From: an uncultured Coriobacteriaceae bacterium
Lineage (GTDB): Bacteria > Actinomycetota > Coriobacteriia > Coriobacteriales > Eggerthellaceae
Assembly: GCA_900550385.1 (NCBI GenBank)
Contig: URRZ01000024.1
Location: 1-22,985 of the forward strand
Length of the DNA: 22,985 nucleotides
Reading direction: 5' to 3'
Part shown: piece by piece, positions 7,590 to 14,863 of the stretch
Numbering within the stretch: position 1 is the first letter of the stretch
Layout: every line of letters begins with the position of its first letter
Notes under the pieces: generated by a model
Databases searched by the model: none
Seen by the model: the letters and a program-made list of their open reading frames with translations, nothing else
What the model was told of the DNA's origin: nothing
Translations under genes and position numbers: made by a program

Positions 7590-9140
7590 ATGATCTGCCC
7601 ACATTGCAAAGCTGAGAACAGGGACGGAGCCAAGTTCTGCGACGAATGCGGAACCCGCCTTCCCGTTCCCGCGGACGAGCCGTCGGAGGATCCGTCGCCC
7701 GCGCTTTGCGATGCGCAGCCCTCGGAAGGCGGCTCGGAGGAGAGCCCTGCCGAGGATTCCCCTCGCGACTTGGACATCCCCTCCATCGAAGTCGCCGGCC
7801 TCAACGCCGACGAGACGGGGGAAGCCTTCGATCCCAAGGACGCCTACCTCGCACCCGACGAGGCCCCCGAGCCGACCGCGCCCGATGCCGGCGATCCCGA
7901 ACCGGAAGACGCCGCCGATGGCTCCGATGCGGGCGAACCCCCGGCGGAAGCCCCCGCTCCGGCCGCACCCGACAGGACCGCCGTCATCGACGCCCGCGCT
8001 TCCGCTCCCGCCTCCGAGGCATCGCAGACGCGCCGCATCGACCTGTCCGGCTTCGACGAATACCTCGCGGACGGAACGTACGCCCCGCCAGCGCCGTCGT
8101 GGCGCGACGGCGGCACGATGCGGCTTCCCCGCATCGAGGGGCAGGATGCCGCGCCCAATCAGAAATCGTTCCTCGCGCCGGAAGGGGAGGGCAAGGGCTC
8201 CCGCAAGGGGCTCAAGATCGCCCTCGGCATCATCGCCGCCCTGATCGCCTGCGCCGCCGTCGCTGCGTTCGCCACCTACCAGATGGAGCTTTGGGGCGGC
8301 AAGGTGGTGCCGGACGTCGTGGGCATGACGCAGGCGGACGCCACCAACACGCTCGAATCGAAGGGCTTCTCCGTCCGTCCCACGCAGGTGAAATCCGACG
8401 AGACCGAGGGCATCGTCTTGCTGATGGACCCCGGCAAGGGCGGACGCCTCCCCGAAGGCGGCGAGGTTGTCATCCACGTGGCCGTTTCGCGGTCGGTCCC
8501 CGAGATCGTCGGGTCGACGCAGCAGGAGGCCGAGAATGCCCTCGCGGCGGAGGGGCTTGACAACGTCAGCATCACCACGCAGAAATCCGACGAGGCGGAA
8601 GGCACCGTCCTCTCGGTCGATCCCGGGGAGGGGGAGAAGGTCCGGGCGAGCACCGCGGTGACGGTCGTCGTCGCCGAGCCCTACCGCGTCCCCGACGTGT
8701 CGGGCATGACCGTCGACCAAGCCACCGCCGCGGTGAGCGAGGCCGGCTTCAACCCCTACGTGCAGTATTCCTACACCGAGGACGTGGCCGAAGGGACCGT
8801 GCTGGGGACCTCCCCGGCATCCGGCGAGGCAGCCCCCAGCGGAACGGACGTTGCCGTTCAGGTTGCCATGTCGCGCGCCAACGAGCTGGTGGCCGCGACG
8901 CAGAGCCTCCTCGCCCCCGGTGCGAGCGTCGTCATCGGCGGCGTCAACTACGACGTGGATTCCTGCGACGGGGTTTCGTATCTTGGTTCCGAAACCACCT
9001 CGTACTCCATCACCGCGCGCCCCTTCACGTACTTTCTGGGCGTGAAGCTGCACTTGGAGGCGACCAGCCTGTCGGGAACCATCGTCTGGACCTCCGACAA
9101 CGCCATCGCGGGCGGCGACCCCGAGATCAGCTTGGGGTAG
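7590..9140 (+). CDS. Zinc-ribbon, single-pass membrane protein with three PASTA domains
   Basis: I do not recognise this as a named gene. Residues 3-20 form a zinc ribbon (C3, C6, C17, C20). Residues 24-206 are an acidic, Pro/Ala-rich, probably disordered linker. One transmembrane segment (about 208-230) follows a basic stretch, predicting a cytoplasmic N terminus and an extracellular C terminus. Three PASTA repeats come next (about 240-301, 302-368 and 369-434), opening with VPDVVGM, VPEIVGS and VPDVSGM. A C-terminal domain of about 80 residues (LLAPGASVVIGG onward) has no family I can name. PASTA domains usually bind muropeptides or lipid II in PknB-type kinases and penicillin-binding proteins, but no kinase or transpeptidase domain is present. 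The linker contains T130-AVI, T147-RRI and T176-MRL, compatible with phospho-threonine sites for FHA domains. A role in sensing the cell wall is inference. recO starts four bases after the stop. Confidence 0.85.
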   Translation: MICPHCKAENRDGAKFCDECGTRLPVPADEPSEDPSPALCDAQPSEGGSEESPAEDSPRDLDIPSIEVAGLNADETGEAFDPKDAYLAPDEAPEPTAPDAGDPEPEDAADGSDAGEPPAEAPAPAAPDRTAVIDARASAPASEASQTRRIDLSGFDEYLADGTYAPPAPSWRDGGTMRLPRIEGQDAAPNQKSFLAPEGEGKGSRKGLKIALGIIAALIACAAVAAFATYQMELWGGKVVPDVVGMTQADATNTLESKGFSVRPTQVKSDETEGIVLLMDPGKGGRLPEGGEVVIHVAVSRSVPEIVGSTQQEAENALAAEGLDNVSITTQKSDEAEGTVLSVDPGEGEKVRASTAVTVVVAEPYRVPDVSGMTVDQATAAVSEAGFNPYVQYSYTEDVAEGTVLGTSPASGEAAPSGTDVAVQVAMSRANELVAATQSLLAPGASVVIGGVNYDVDSCDGVSYLGSETTSYSITARPFTYFLGVKLHLEATSLSGTIVWTSDNAIAGGDPEISLG

Positions 9141-9144
9141 CCGC

Positions 9145-9912
9145 ATGGCTTCCCCCACCGAGCGCCTCCGCGTCCTCGTCGTCAAGAAGACCAAGCTGGG
9201 CGAGTCGGACCTCATCCTGACGTTCCTCGCGGACGACGGGTCCCAACGGCGAGCCGTCGCGAGAGGGGCGCGCAAGCCGACGAGCCCGTTCGCGGCGCGC
9301 TTGGAGGTGTTCTCGCAAGCCGACGTGCTCATCGCCCAGGGCCGCTCGCTCGACATCGTCAAGGAAGCGCGCCTCGCGTCGGGGCGCCCGAACCTCCATG
9401 GAAGCGTTGAGAGGGCGGCTTGCGCGGCGCCCGTCGCCGAGCTTCTGGAGAAGATCTCCCAGCCGGGGCTTCCCGTCGCCCGCCTTTTCGACATGTCCGC
9501 CGTCGCCCTCGACGCGCTCGAATCCTCCCGGTTGGAGGCTTGCCCGACGCTGTGCGCGGCGGCGCTGCTGAAAGGCGTCTCCCTTTGCGGCTTCAAGCCC
9601 AGTTTCGACCGTTGCGCCTGCTGCGGCAAGTGGATCGCGGGCGACGGGGGGCGCCCGGCCCCGTTCTCGGTTTCGGAGGGCGGCGTCCTGTGCGGCGGGT
9701 GCTCCAAAGGATCGGATGCCGTCCCCGTCGACGCGTCCACCCTGCAATGGTGCCGTGCGCTTCTGGGATCGACCTTCGAGCGCATCTCGTCGTTCGACGT
9801 CGACCAGGCCGCAGCTTTCGCGGTACTGCAGCTCGTCGGCCAATGGGTCCGCTTCCATGTCGGGTCGAGCGTGAAGTCGCTGTCCTTCCTGTTCTCCTCC
9901 GGGCTGTTCTGA
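9145..9912 (+). CDS. recO: DNA repair protein RecO
   Basis: RecO is a recombination mediator that, with RecR (and RecF), loads RecA on SSB-coated single-stranded DNA and anneals strands. The N-terminal OB-fold begins with VLVVKKTKLGESDLILTF and continues through RAVARGARKPTSPFA, matching the family pattern. The helical middle and C-terminal parts carry a zinc-finger with C157, C160, C183 and C186 (CACC ... CGGC), as in many Gram-positive RecO proteins. At 255 residues the length is normal. It starts four bases after the PASTA gene and is likely co-transcribed with it. In most relatives recO directly follows era, so the PASTA gene appears as an insertion in an otherwise conserved order. Confidence 0.93.
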   Translation: MASPTERLRVLVVKKTKLGESDLILTFLADDGSQRRAVARGARKPTSPFAARLEVFSQADVLIAQGRSLDIVKEARLASGRPNLHGSVERAACAAPVAELLEKISQPGLPVARLFDMSAVALDALESSRLEACPTLCAAALLKGVSLCGFKPSFDRCACCGKWIAGDGGRPAPFSVSEGGVLCGGCSKGSDAVPVDASTLQWCRALLGSTFERISSFDVDQAAAFAVLQLVGQWVRFHVGSSVKSLSFLFSSGLF

Positions 9913-9917
9913 CCCGC

Positions 9918-9935
9918 GCCGCGCGGAGCCGCGGC
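9918..9935 (+). terminator. Weak hairpin after recO
   Basis: GCCGCG (9918-9923) and CGCGGC (9930-9935) form a perfect six-base-pair stem with a six-base loop, five bases after the recO stop. The following CATTTATG is only slightly T-rich. It could terminate recO transcripts ahead of the rpsO promoter, but a six-pair stem in GC-rich DNA is modest evidence. Confidence 0.35.
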
Positions 9936-9971
9936 CATTTATGCTGATGGTGTGATGGGGCGGCCCGATGC

Positions 9972-10000
9972 TTGTTGGGGGCTTTCCCGAACAGTAGAAT
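9972..10000 (+). promoter_or_regulatory. Promoter for rpsO
   Basis: TTGTTG (9972-9977) and TAGAAT (9995-10000) are separated by exactly 17 bases, which fits a housekeeping sigma-factor promoter. Transcription would begin near 10006-10008 and leave a leader of about 135 bases before the rpsO ATG. It is the best-matching promoter in the window. Confidence 0.6.
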
Positions 10001-10004
10001 AGTG

Positions 10005-10141
10005 CGGCTGCGTCCATGCAGCCGTTTCCTCCTTGGTCCGCATGCGTCCACCGCTTGCCCACCCAGGTCGGAATGTCGGTAATCGCGACGCAAGTCGCCC
10101 AATGCGGCCGGAACGCGGCCGCGGAAGGAAAGGTGGAGAAC
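10005..10141 (+). promoter_or_regulatory. Structured rpsO leader, candidate S15 autoregulatory RNA
   Basis: The leader holds several stems. CGGCTGC (10005-10011) pairs with GCAGCCG (10018-10024) in a perfect seven-pair hairpin. GCGAC (10085-10089) pairs with GTCGC (10094-10098) around a GCAA tetraloop of the GNRA type. CGGCC/GGCCG pairing is possible just before the ribosome site. A pyrimidine stretch TTTCCTCCTT (10025-10034) is partly complementary to the rpsO ribosome site AAGGAAAGG. Ribosomal protein S15 is known to repress its own mRNA through leader structures in several phyla, so this is a plausible autoregulatory element. The structure is drawn by eye and the S15 link is inference. Confidence 0.45.
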
Positions 10142-10429
10142 ATGCCCAGCAAGCTTAGCATCAGCAAGGAGCGCACCGCGGAACTGGTGCGGGAGTTCGG
10201 CCGCGACGAGAAAGACTGCGGCAACTCCAACGTCCAGGTCGCCATCATGAGCGAGCGCATCCGCAACCTCACCGAGCACCTGAAGTCCCATCCGAAGGAC
10301 CACCACACCCGCCGCGGGCTCATGCAGCTCATCGGCAAGCGCCGCAGCATGCTGAAGTACATCAAGAACCGCGACATCGAAGAGTATCGCGCGCTCATCA
10401 AGAAACTCGGCATCCGCGACAACATCTAG
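10142..10429 (+). CDS. rpsO: 30S ribosomal protein S15
   Basis: S15 is a primary 16S rRNA binding protein of the 30S platform that also forms an intersubunit bridge. The 95-residue product contains the family signature from NSNVQVAIMSERI through LTEHLKSHPKDHHTRRGL and ends with the helix around KRRSMLKYIK and KLGIRDNI. It is a few residues longer than the usual 89 at the N terminus. An in-frame ATG at 10016 lies in the transcribed leader, but I chose 10142 because the protein then matches the family and AAGGAAAGGTGG lies just upstream. pnp follows after a strong hairpin, the near-universal rpsO-pnp order. Confidence 0.96.
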   Translation: MPSKLSISKERTAELVREFGRDEKDCGNSNVQVAIMSERIRNLTEHLKSHPKDHHTRRGLMQLIGKRRSMLKYIKNRDIEEYRALIKKLGIRDNI

Positions 10430-10436
10430 GCATGGA

Positions 10437-10461
10437 GGAAGCCCGCTTAACGCGGGCTTCC
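10437..10461 (+). terminator. Hairpin between rpsO and pnp (terminator, attenuator or processing site)
   Basis: GGAAGCCCGC (10437-10446) and GCGGGCTTCC (10452-10461) form a perfect ten-pair stem with a five-base TTAAC loop, seven bases after the rpsO stop. No U-tract follows. It matches the position of the known E. coli rpsO t1 terminator, where partial read-through feeds pnp. Here it may act as a U-less terminator, an attenuator or an RNase processing site. Confidence 0.65.
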
Positions 10462-10506
10462 GCGCGTTATCGTCCCGATTCCCCCTGACGGCCGATCGGG
10501 CGGCGC

Positions 10507-10624
10507 GCCGCGGCGGATCCCGCCGCGGCTTTCGGTCCGGGGCGCATGCGGCGCCTCGGGTCGTGACGGCGCGAAACGTGAGTACACGCCGTCGAAGAAG
10601 CTCTGGGGCAATAGGGCCCCGAGG
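10507..10624 (+). promoter_or_regulatory. Structured pnp leader with three hairpins, one covering the ribosome site
   Basis: Three stems can be seen. First, GCCGCGGCGG (10507-10516) pairs perfectly with CCGCCGCGGC (10520-10529) around a three-base loop and is followed by TTT. Second, GACGGCG (10565-10571) pairs with CGCCGTC (10587-10593). Third, GGGGC (10605-10609) pairs with GCCCC (10616-10620), and CTC (10601-10603) with GAG (10621-10623), with T10604 bulged. The third stem would hide part of the GAGGTGA ribosome site. In E. coli, PNPase represses its own mRNA through an RNase III-cut leader stem; an analogous control here is inferred from position and structure. Confidence 0.5.
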
Positions 10625-10638
10625 TGAAGAGAAAGAAC

Positions 10639-12858
10639 ATGAGAATGGAGAAAATCGTCGAGTCGTTCGAGCTCTACGGCAAGCAGTACCGCCTCGAGAC
10701 GGGCGAGCTGGCCAAGCAGGCCACCGGCGCCGTCCTGGTGGGACAGGGCGACACCACGGTCCTGGTCACCGCCGTCATTTCCAAGGAGGAGAAGGATTAC
10801 GACTTCTTCCCGCTGACCGTCGACTTCATCGAGAAGATGTACGCGGTCGGCCGCATCCCCGGCGGGTACCTGAAGCGCGAGGCTCGTCCTTCCGAGAAGG
10901 GCACGCTGACCGCCCGCATGATCGACCGCCCGATCCGCCCCGGCTTCGCCGATGGGTTCAAGCGCGAGGTTCACATCGTCGCCACCACGTTCGTGGCCGA
11001 TCAGGTCAATCCGCCCGACACCATCTGCGTCATGGGCGCTTCCGCCGCGCTGATGCTGGGCGCCGCTCCCTTCGACGGCCCCGCCGCCTGCGTGCGCATC
11101 GGCCGCGATATCGACACGCGCGAGTTCATCGTGAACCCCACGTTCGAGGAGGAGCAGAACTCCGACCTGGAGCTCACCATCGCCGGCACCGCCGACTACA
11201 TCTCCATGGTGGAGGCGGGCGCCAAGGAGATCTCCGAGGAGGACATGGTCGCCGCCATCGCGTTCGGCCAGGAGGCCATCGCCGAGTTCTGCAAGGCCCA
11301 GCAGCGCTTCCTCGACCGCTGCGCCATCGAGCCGCGCGAGTGGCCCATCCACGTGCCCGACCCGTCCATCGCCGAGCGCGTGAACCCCTTCCTGGACGAG
11401 ATGTCCGCCGCGCTGAAGGACTCCGACAAACAGGCCCGCATGGGCAAGGTGGAGGAGCTTAAGGAGCGCGTGGCCGCCGAGCAGTTCAGCGACGAGGAGC
11501 GCGCCGCTTGGAAGGGCGACATCGCCGCCGCGCTGAAGTCCCTCGAGAAGAAGGCGATGCGCGCCATGGTCATCGAGACCGGCGAGCGCGCCGACGGCCG
11601 TCGTTCCGACGAGATCCGTCCGCTGCACATCGTGCCGGGCTACCTTCCGCGCGTCCACGGCTCCGGCCTGTTCCAGCGCGGCCAGACCCAGGTGATGAGC
11701 GTCGTCACCCTGGGCATGCTCAACGAGTGGCAGCGCCTCGACACCATCGACCCCGCCGAGGGCAAGCGCTACATCCACCATTACAACTTCCCGCCGTACT
11801 GCACCGGCGAGACCGGCCGCATGGGCGCTCCCAAGCGCCGCGAGCTGGGGCATGGCGCCCTGGCCGAGCGCGCGCTGCTGCCGGTGATCCCCAGCGAGGA
11901 AGATTTCCCCTACACCATCCGCGTGGTCTCCGAGGTGCTGGAGTCCAACGGCTCCTCCTCGATGGCCTCCACGTGCGGCTCCACGCTGGCGCTGATGGAC
12001 GCCGGCGTGCCCATCAAGCGCCCGGTTTCCGGCATCGCCATGGGCCTCATCAAAGAGGGCGACGACGTGGTGATCCTCTCCGACATCCAGGGCATCGAGG
12101 ACTTCCTGGGCGACATGGACTTCAAGGTGTGCGGCACCGAGCAGGGCATCACCGCGCTGCAGATGGACAACAAGGCCAAGGGCCTTTCGGTCGAGATCCT
12201 CGCGCGCGCGCTGAAGCAGGCGCATGAGGGCCGCATGTTCATCCTGAACGCGATGCTCGACCAGATCGAGGCGCCGCGCGCCCAGCTGCGCGACACCGCA
12301 CCGCGCATCGAGACCATCCACATCCCGGTCGATAAGATCCGCGAGGTCATCGGCAGCGGCGGCAAGGTCGTGCGCGGCATCCAGGACGAGACGGGCGCCA
12401 GCATCGACATCCAGGAGGACGGCACCATCCACATCGCCGCGGTCGAGGGCCCGGCGGGCGAGGCCGCCAAGAAGATGATCCTCGACATCGTCAAGGAGCC
12501 CGAGGTGGGCGAGGAGTACGAGGGCGAGGTCGTCGGCATCAAGGACTTCGGCGCCTTCATCAAGCTCACCGCCAGCAAGGACGGCCTGCTGCACATCAGC
12601 CGCGTGGCGAACGGCCGCGTCGGCAAGGTGGAGGACGTGCTCAGCCTGGGCGACGTCGTGAAGGTCAAGGTGCTCGAGGTCGACCCGAACTCGGGCAAGA
12701 TCTCGCTCGACCGCCTCGACAAGCCGGATGCCCCCGAGGGATCCGCGGACAACGGCGGCCACGAGCGCCGCGAGCGTCGCGATCGCAACGGGAACGGCCA
12801 CAGCGACAACCATCCCGGCCGTTCGAACAGGACGCCCCGTCGCCGTCACCAGTCCTAG
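10639..12858 (+). CDS. pnp: Polyribonucleotide nucleotidyltransferase (PNPase)
   Basis: PNPase is a trimeric phosphorolytic 3'-to-5' exoribonuclease central to mRNA decay; in actinobacteria it also makes RNA 3' tails. Two RNase PH domains flank a helical domain: the first opens with YRLETGELAKQATGA and the second includes LPRVHGSGLFQRGQTQ and STCGSTLALMDAGVP. A KH domain at about 562-620 contains GSGG (572-575), and an S1 domain at about 623-695 contains KDFGAFIKL and GLLHISRV. The charged tail is rich in Arg, Asn and His. Of the in-frame starts (GTG 10624, ATG 10639, ATG 10645) I chose 10639, giving 739 residues; GAGGTGA at 10621-10627 is the only strong ribosome site and is a little far away. 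The codon bias is strong, as expected of a highly expressed gene. Confidence 0.97.
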   Translation: MRMEKIVESFELYGKQYRLETGELAKQATGAVLVGQGDTTVLVTAVISKEEKDYDFFPLTVDFIEKMYAVGRIPGGYLKREARPSEKGTLTARMIDRPIRPGFADGFKREVHIVATTFVADQVNPPDTICVMGASAALMLGAAPFDGPAACVRIGRDIDTREFIVNPTFEEEQNSDLELTIAGTADYISMVEAGAKEISEEDMVAAIAFGQEAIAEFCKAQQRFLDRCAIEPREWPIHVPDPSIAERVNPFLDEMSAALKDSDKQARMGKVEELKERVAAEQFSDEERAAWKGDIAAALKSLEKKAMRAMVIETGERADGRRSDEIRPLHIVPGYLPRVHGSGLFQRGQTQVMSVVTLGMLNEWQRLDTIDPAEGKRYIHHYNFPPYCTGETGRMGAPKRRELGHGALAERALLPVIPSEEDFPYTIRVVSEVLESNGSSSMASTCGSTLALMDAGVPIKRPVSGIAMGLIKEGDDVVILSDIQGIEDFLGDMDFKVCGTEQGITALQMDNKAKGLSVEILARALKQAHEGRMFILNAMLDQIEAPRAQLRDTAPRIETIHIPVDKIREVIGSGGKVVRGIQDETGASIDIQEDGTIHIAAVEGPAGEAAKKMILDIVKEPEVGEEYEGEVVGIKDFGAFIKLTASKDGLLHISRVANGRVGKVEDVLSLGDVVKVKVLEVDPNSGKISLDRLDKPDAPEGSADNGGHERRERRDRNGNGHSDNHPGRSNRTPRRRHQS

Positions 12859-12867
12859 CCAGACCGC

Positions 12868-12912
12868 GCAGCGGCCGGGAACGCCGATCGGCATCGCGAT
12901 CCGGGCCGCTGC
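12868..12912 (+). other. Long inverted repeat just after pnp
   Basis: GCAGCGGCC (12868-12876) is the exact inverse complement of GGCCGCTGC (12904-12912), separated by 27 bases that contain the small palindrome GCCGATCGGC. It begins 10 bases after the pnp stop, upstream of a second, better terminator-like hairpin. It may stabilise the pnp mRNA 3' end or act in tandem with that hairpin. Confidence 0.4.
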
Positions 12913-12953
12913 AACGCGTGAGCAGCGCGAATTATCGCAGCGCTTAGACAAGC

Positions 12954-12987
12954 AAGCGTCCCGTGTCCGCAAGGATCCGGGACGCTT
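12954..12987 (+). terminator. Terminator-like hairpin after pnp
   Basis: AAGCGTCCCG (12954-12963) and CGGGACGCTT (12978-12987) form a perfect ten-pair stem. The 14-base loop itself contains TCC-GCAA-GGA. The tail CTTTCGTT is moderately T-rich. This is the most conventional intrinsic terminator in the window and would end the rpsO-pnp transcript before dapB. Confidence 0.75.
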
Positions 12988-13080
12988 CTTTCGTTGGCGG
13001 CTGCTGCCATATTTTGCAGTATCGAAACGTAAACTGCGGTATTGTTAACGCATTACCACAACGTGAGGAAGGCGGTCGAA

Positions 13081-13851
13081 ATGATCAAGGTTGCCGTATC
13101 GGGTTGCGCGGGGCGCATGGGTTCTGCGGTGGTTGCGGCGGTGACGGCCGCTGACGACATGGAGGTCGCGTGCGGCATCGATCCGCATGCGTCGGGCGAA
13201 TCGCCGTTCCCGGTGTTCGCCAGCGTCGCCGATGCGGTTGCGAGCTCCCGATTCGACGTGCTGGTCGATTTCACGCAGCCGAACGTGATCGAAGGCAACC
13301 TGCGCGAGGCGCTGCCTGCGGGCATCGACTGCGTGGTGGGCACGACGGGGCTTTCCAACGACGTGCTCGAAGAGCTCGCCTCGCTCGCGCCCGCGGGCAC
13401 CTGCCTGTTCTATGCGCCGAACTTCACGACGGGCGCCGTTCTGATGATGCAGTTCGCCAAGGCCGCCGCCCCGTATTTCCCGGAGGCGGAGGTGCTGGAG
13501 TTCCACCATTGCAACAAGAAGGACGCGCCGTCGGGGACGGCGGTCCGCACCGCCCAGATCATCTCCGAAGCGCGCGGCGGGCGCGCGAGCGGTGCGCCGG
13601 GCAAGGAGACCGAGATCGCCGGCGCGGAAGGCGCCCGCGGAGCCTTGGTGGAGGGCGTCCCCGTCCATTCCGTCCGCTCGATGGGCTATGTCGCCAGCCA
13701 GGAGGTCGTCTTCGGATCGATGGGGCAGACCCTGTCCATCCGCCACGATTCCTGGGATAGGTTCTCCTACATGCCGGGCGTGCTTCTGGGGATCCGCAGC
13801 GTCGGCGGGCGCGAGGGCCTCATTGTAGGTTTGGAGAACTTCATGGCATAG
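13081..13851 (+). CDS. dapB: 4-hydroxy-tetrahydrodipicolinate reductase
   Basis: DapB reduces 4-hydroxy-tetrahydrodipicolinate with NAD(P)H in the diaminopimelate/lysine pathway, which feeds peptidoglycan. The N-terminal Rossmann motif is GCAGRMG (residues 8-14). VGTTGLS and FYAPNFTTGAV match nucleotide and substrate-region motifs. The active-site signature is FHHCNKKDAPSGTA, with H142 and K146 in the positions of the catalytic His and Lys. At 256 residues it is complete. The ATG at 13081 was chosen over an in-frame upstream ATG (13042) because it is preceded by GAGGAAGG and aligns with the family start MIKVAVSG. dapA follows, with its own promoter-like element between them. In Streptomyces the same genes lie between pnp and the RNase J gene. 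Confidence 0.96.
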   Translation: MIKVAVSGCAGRMGSAVVAAVTAADDMEVACGIDPHASGESPFPVFASVADAVASSRFDVLVDFTQPNVIEGNLREALPAGIDCVVGTTGLSNDVLEELASLAPAGTCLFYAPNFTTGAVLMMQFAKAAAPYFPEAEVLEFHHCNKKDAPSGTAVRTAQIISEARGGRASGAPGKETEIAGAEGARGALVEGVPVHSVRSMGYVASQEVVFGSMGQTLSIRHDSWDRFSYMPGVLLGIRSVGGREGLIVGLENFMA

Positions 13852-13872
13852 CCTCCGGCTTTACCGGATCCA

Positions 13873-13881
13873 TGAGATAAT
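13873..13881 (+). promoter_or_regulatory. Extended -10 element upstream of dapA
   Basis: TGA followed by GATAAT (13876-13881) resembles an extended -10 box in the 111-base gap between dapB and dapA. There is no clear -35. A small hairpin TCCGG-CTTTA-CCGGA lies just upstream, directly after the dapB stop, and could weakly terminate dapB. A transcript from here would have a leader of about 75 bases. Evidence is sequence resemblance only. Confidence 0.35.
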
Positions 13882-13962
13882 AACTTAGTTTGGATTGTTG
13901 CGCCTGCTGATCGCGCCTCTCCCGGATGGGGCGACGCGCAGCGCGCGCGGTGAGGAGTCAGT

Positions 13963-14853
13963 ATGTCCCAGCCACGTTTCGGCCGCATGATACCCGCGAT
14001 GGTAACGCCTTTCGACGAGAACCGCGATTTGGATCTGAATAAGGCCCAATCCCTCGCCGTGCGCTTGGCCGATGGCGGCAGCGATTCGCTGATCCTGAAC
14101 GGGACCACCGGCGAGAGCCCCACCATCTTCTACCCCCAGAAGATGGACTTGTTCCGCGCCGTGCTCGAGGCGGTGGGAGGGCGCGTGCCCATCATCGCTA
14201 ACGTCGGCGACAACTGCACGCAGGACACCGTCGAATTCGCCCAGGATGTGCAGAAGCTGGGGGTCGACGGCTTCATGTGCGTCGTGCCCTACTACAACAA
14301 GCCTCCCCAGGAGGGCATCTACCGCCACTTCAAGACTATCGCGCAGGCGGTCGAGCTGCCCATCATCCTCTACAACATCCCAGGGCGCTGCGTGGTGAAC
14401 ATGGAGGCCGACACGACGCTGAGGCTCGCGCGCGAGCACGCCAACGTCGTCGCGGTGAAGGAGGCGTCCGGCGACCTCGAGCAGGTGAGGAAGATCGTCG
14501 AGGGCGCGCCCGAGGGATTCAGCGTCTACTCGGGCGACGATTCCGCCACCTACGACGTCATGAAGGCTGGCGGCGCCGGCGTCATCTCCACGACGGGCAA
14601 CGTGGCCCCTGCGCGCATGAAGGAGCTTGTGGACCTGTGCGCGGCGGGCGATTGGGAACGCGCGGCGGAGGCCAACGAGCGCCTCATGCCGCTTATGAAG
14701 GGACTGTTCGAGACCTCCAACCCCATTTTGGTGAAGGAGGCCCTGAAGCTGGCGGGTTTCCCGGTCGGCGGCGTGCGCTTGCCGCTGGTCGACGCCACCC
14801 CCGAGCAGTCCGAGCGCCTCGCGGGCATCATGCGCGAGGTCGGCGTACTGTAA
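13963..14853 (+). CDS. dapA: 4-hydroxy-tetrahydrodipicolinate synthase
   Basis: DapA condenses pyruvate with aspartate semialdehyde, the first committed step toward diaminopimelate and lysine. The TIM-barrel markers are present: GTTGES starting at G47, VPYYNKPPQEGIY with the Tyr pair at 110-111, ILYNIPGR with the catalytic Tyr at 137 and the carboxylate-binding Arg at 142, and the Schiff-base Lys at 166 in VAVKEASG. At 296 residues it has the usual length. A GAGGAG sequence lies before the ATG. It is separated from dapB by a promoter-like gap and may be expressed on its own as well as by read-through. The next gene is an RNase J, the usual actinobacterial neighbour. Confidence 0.97.
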   Translation: MSQPRFGRMIPAMVTPFDENRDLDLNKAQSLAVRLADGGSDSLILNGTTGESPTIFYPQKMDLFRAVLEAVGGRVPIIANVGDNCTQDTVEFAQDVQKLGVDGFMCVVPYYNKPPQEGIYRHFKTIAQAVELPIILYNIPGRCVVNMEADTTLRLAREHANVVAVKEASGDLEQVRKIVEGAPEGFSVYSGDDSATYDVMKAGGAGVISTTGNVAPARMKELVDLCAAGDWERAAEANERLMPLMKGLFETSNPILVKEALKLAGFPVGGVRLPLVDATPEQSERLAGIMREVGVL

Positions 14854-14863
14854 TAGACATCGC

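Noticed and set aside
7491..9938. Minus-strand open frame of 815 codons opposite the PASTA gene and recO
   Set aside because: Antisense shadow. The plus-strand zinc ribbon, PASTA repeats and RecO motifs fix the coding strand.
10447..12972. Minus-strand open frame of 841 codons opposite pnp
   Set aside because: Antisense shadow of a strongly biased gene; the translation is low-complexity Ala/Val/Leu/Asp/His without domains.
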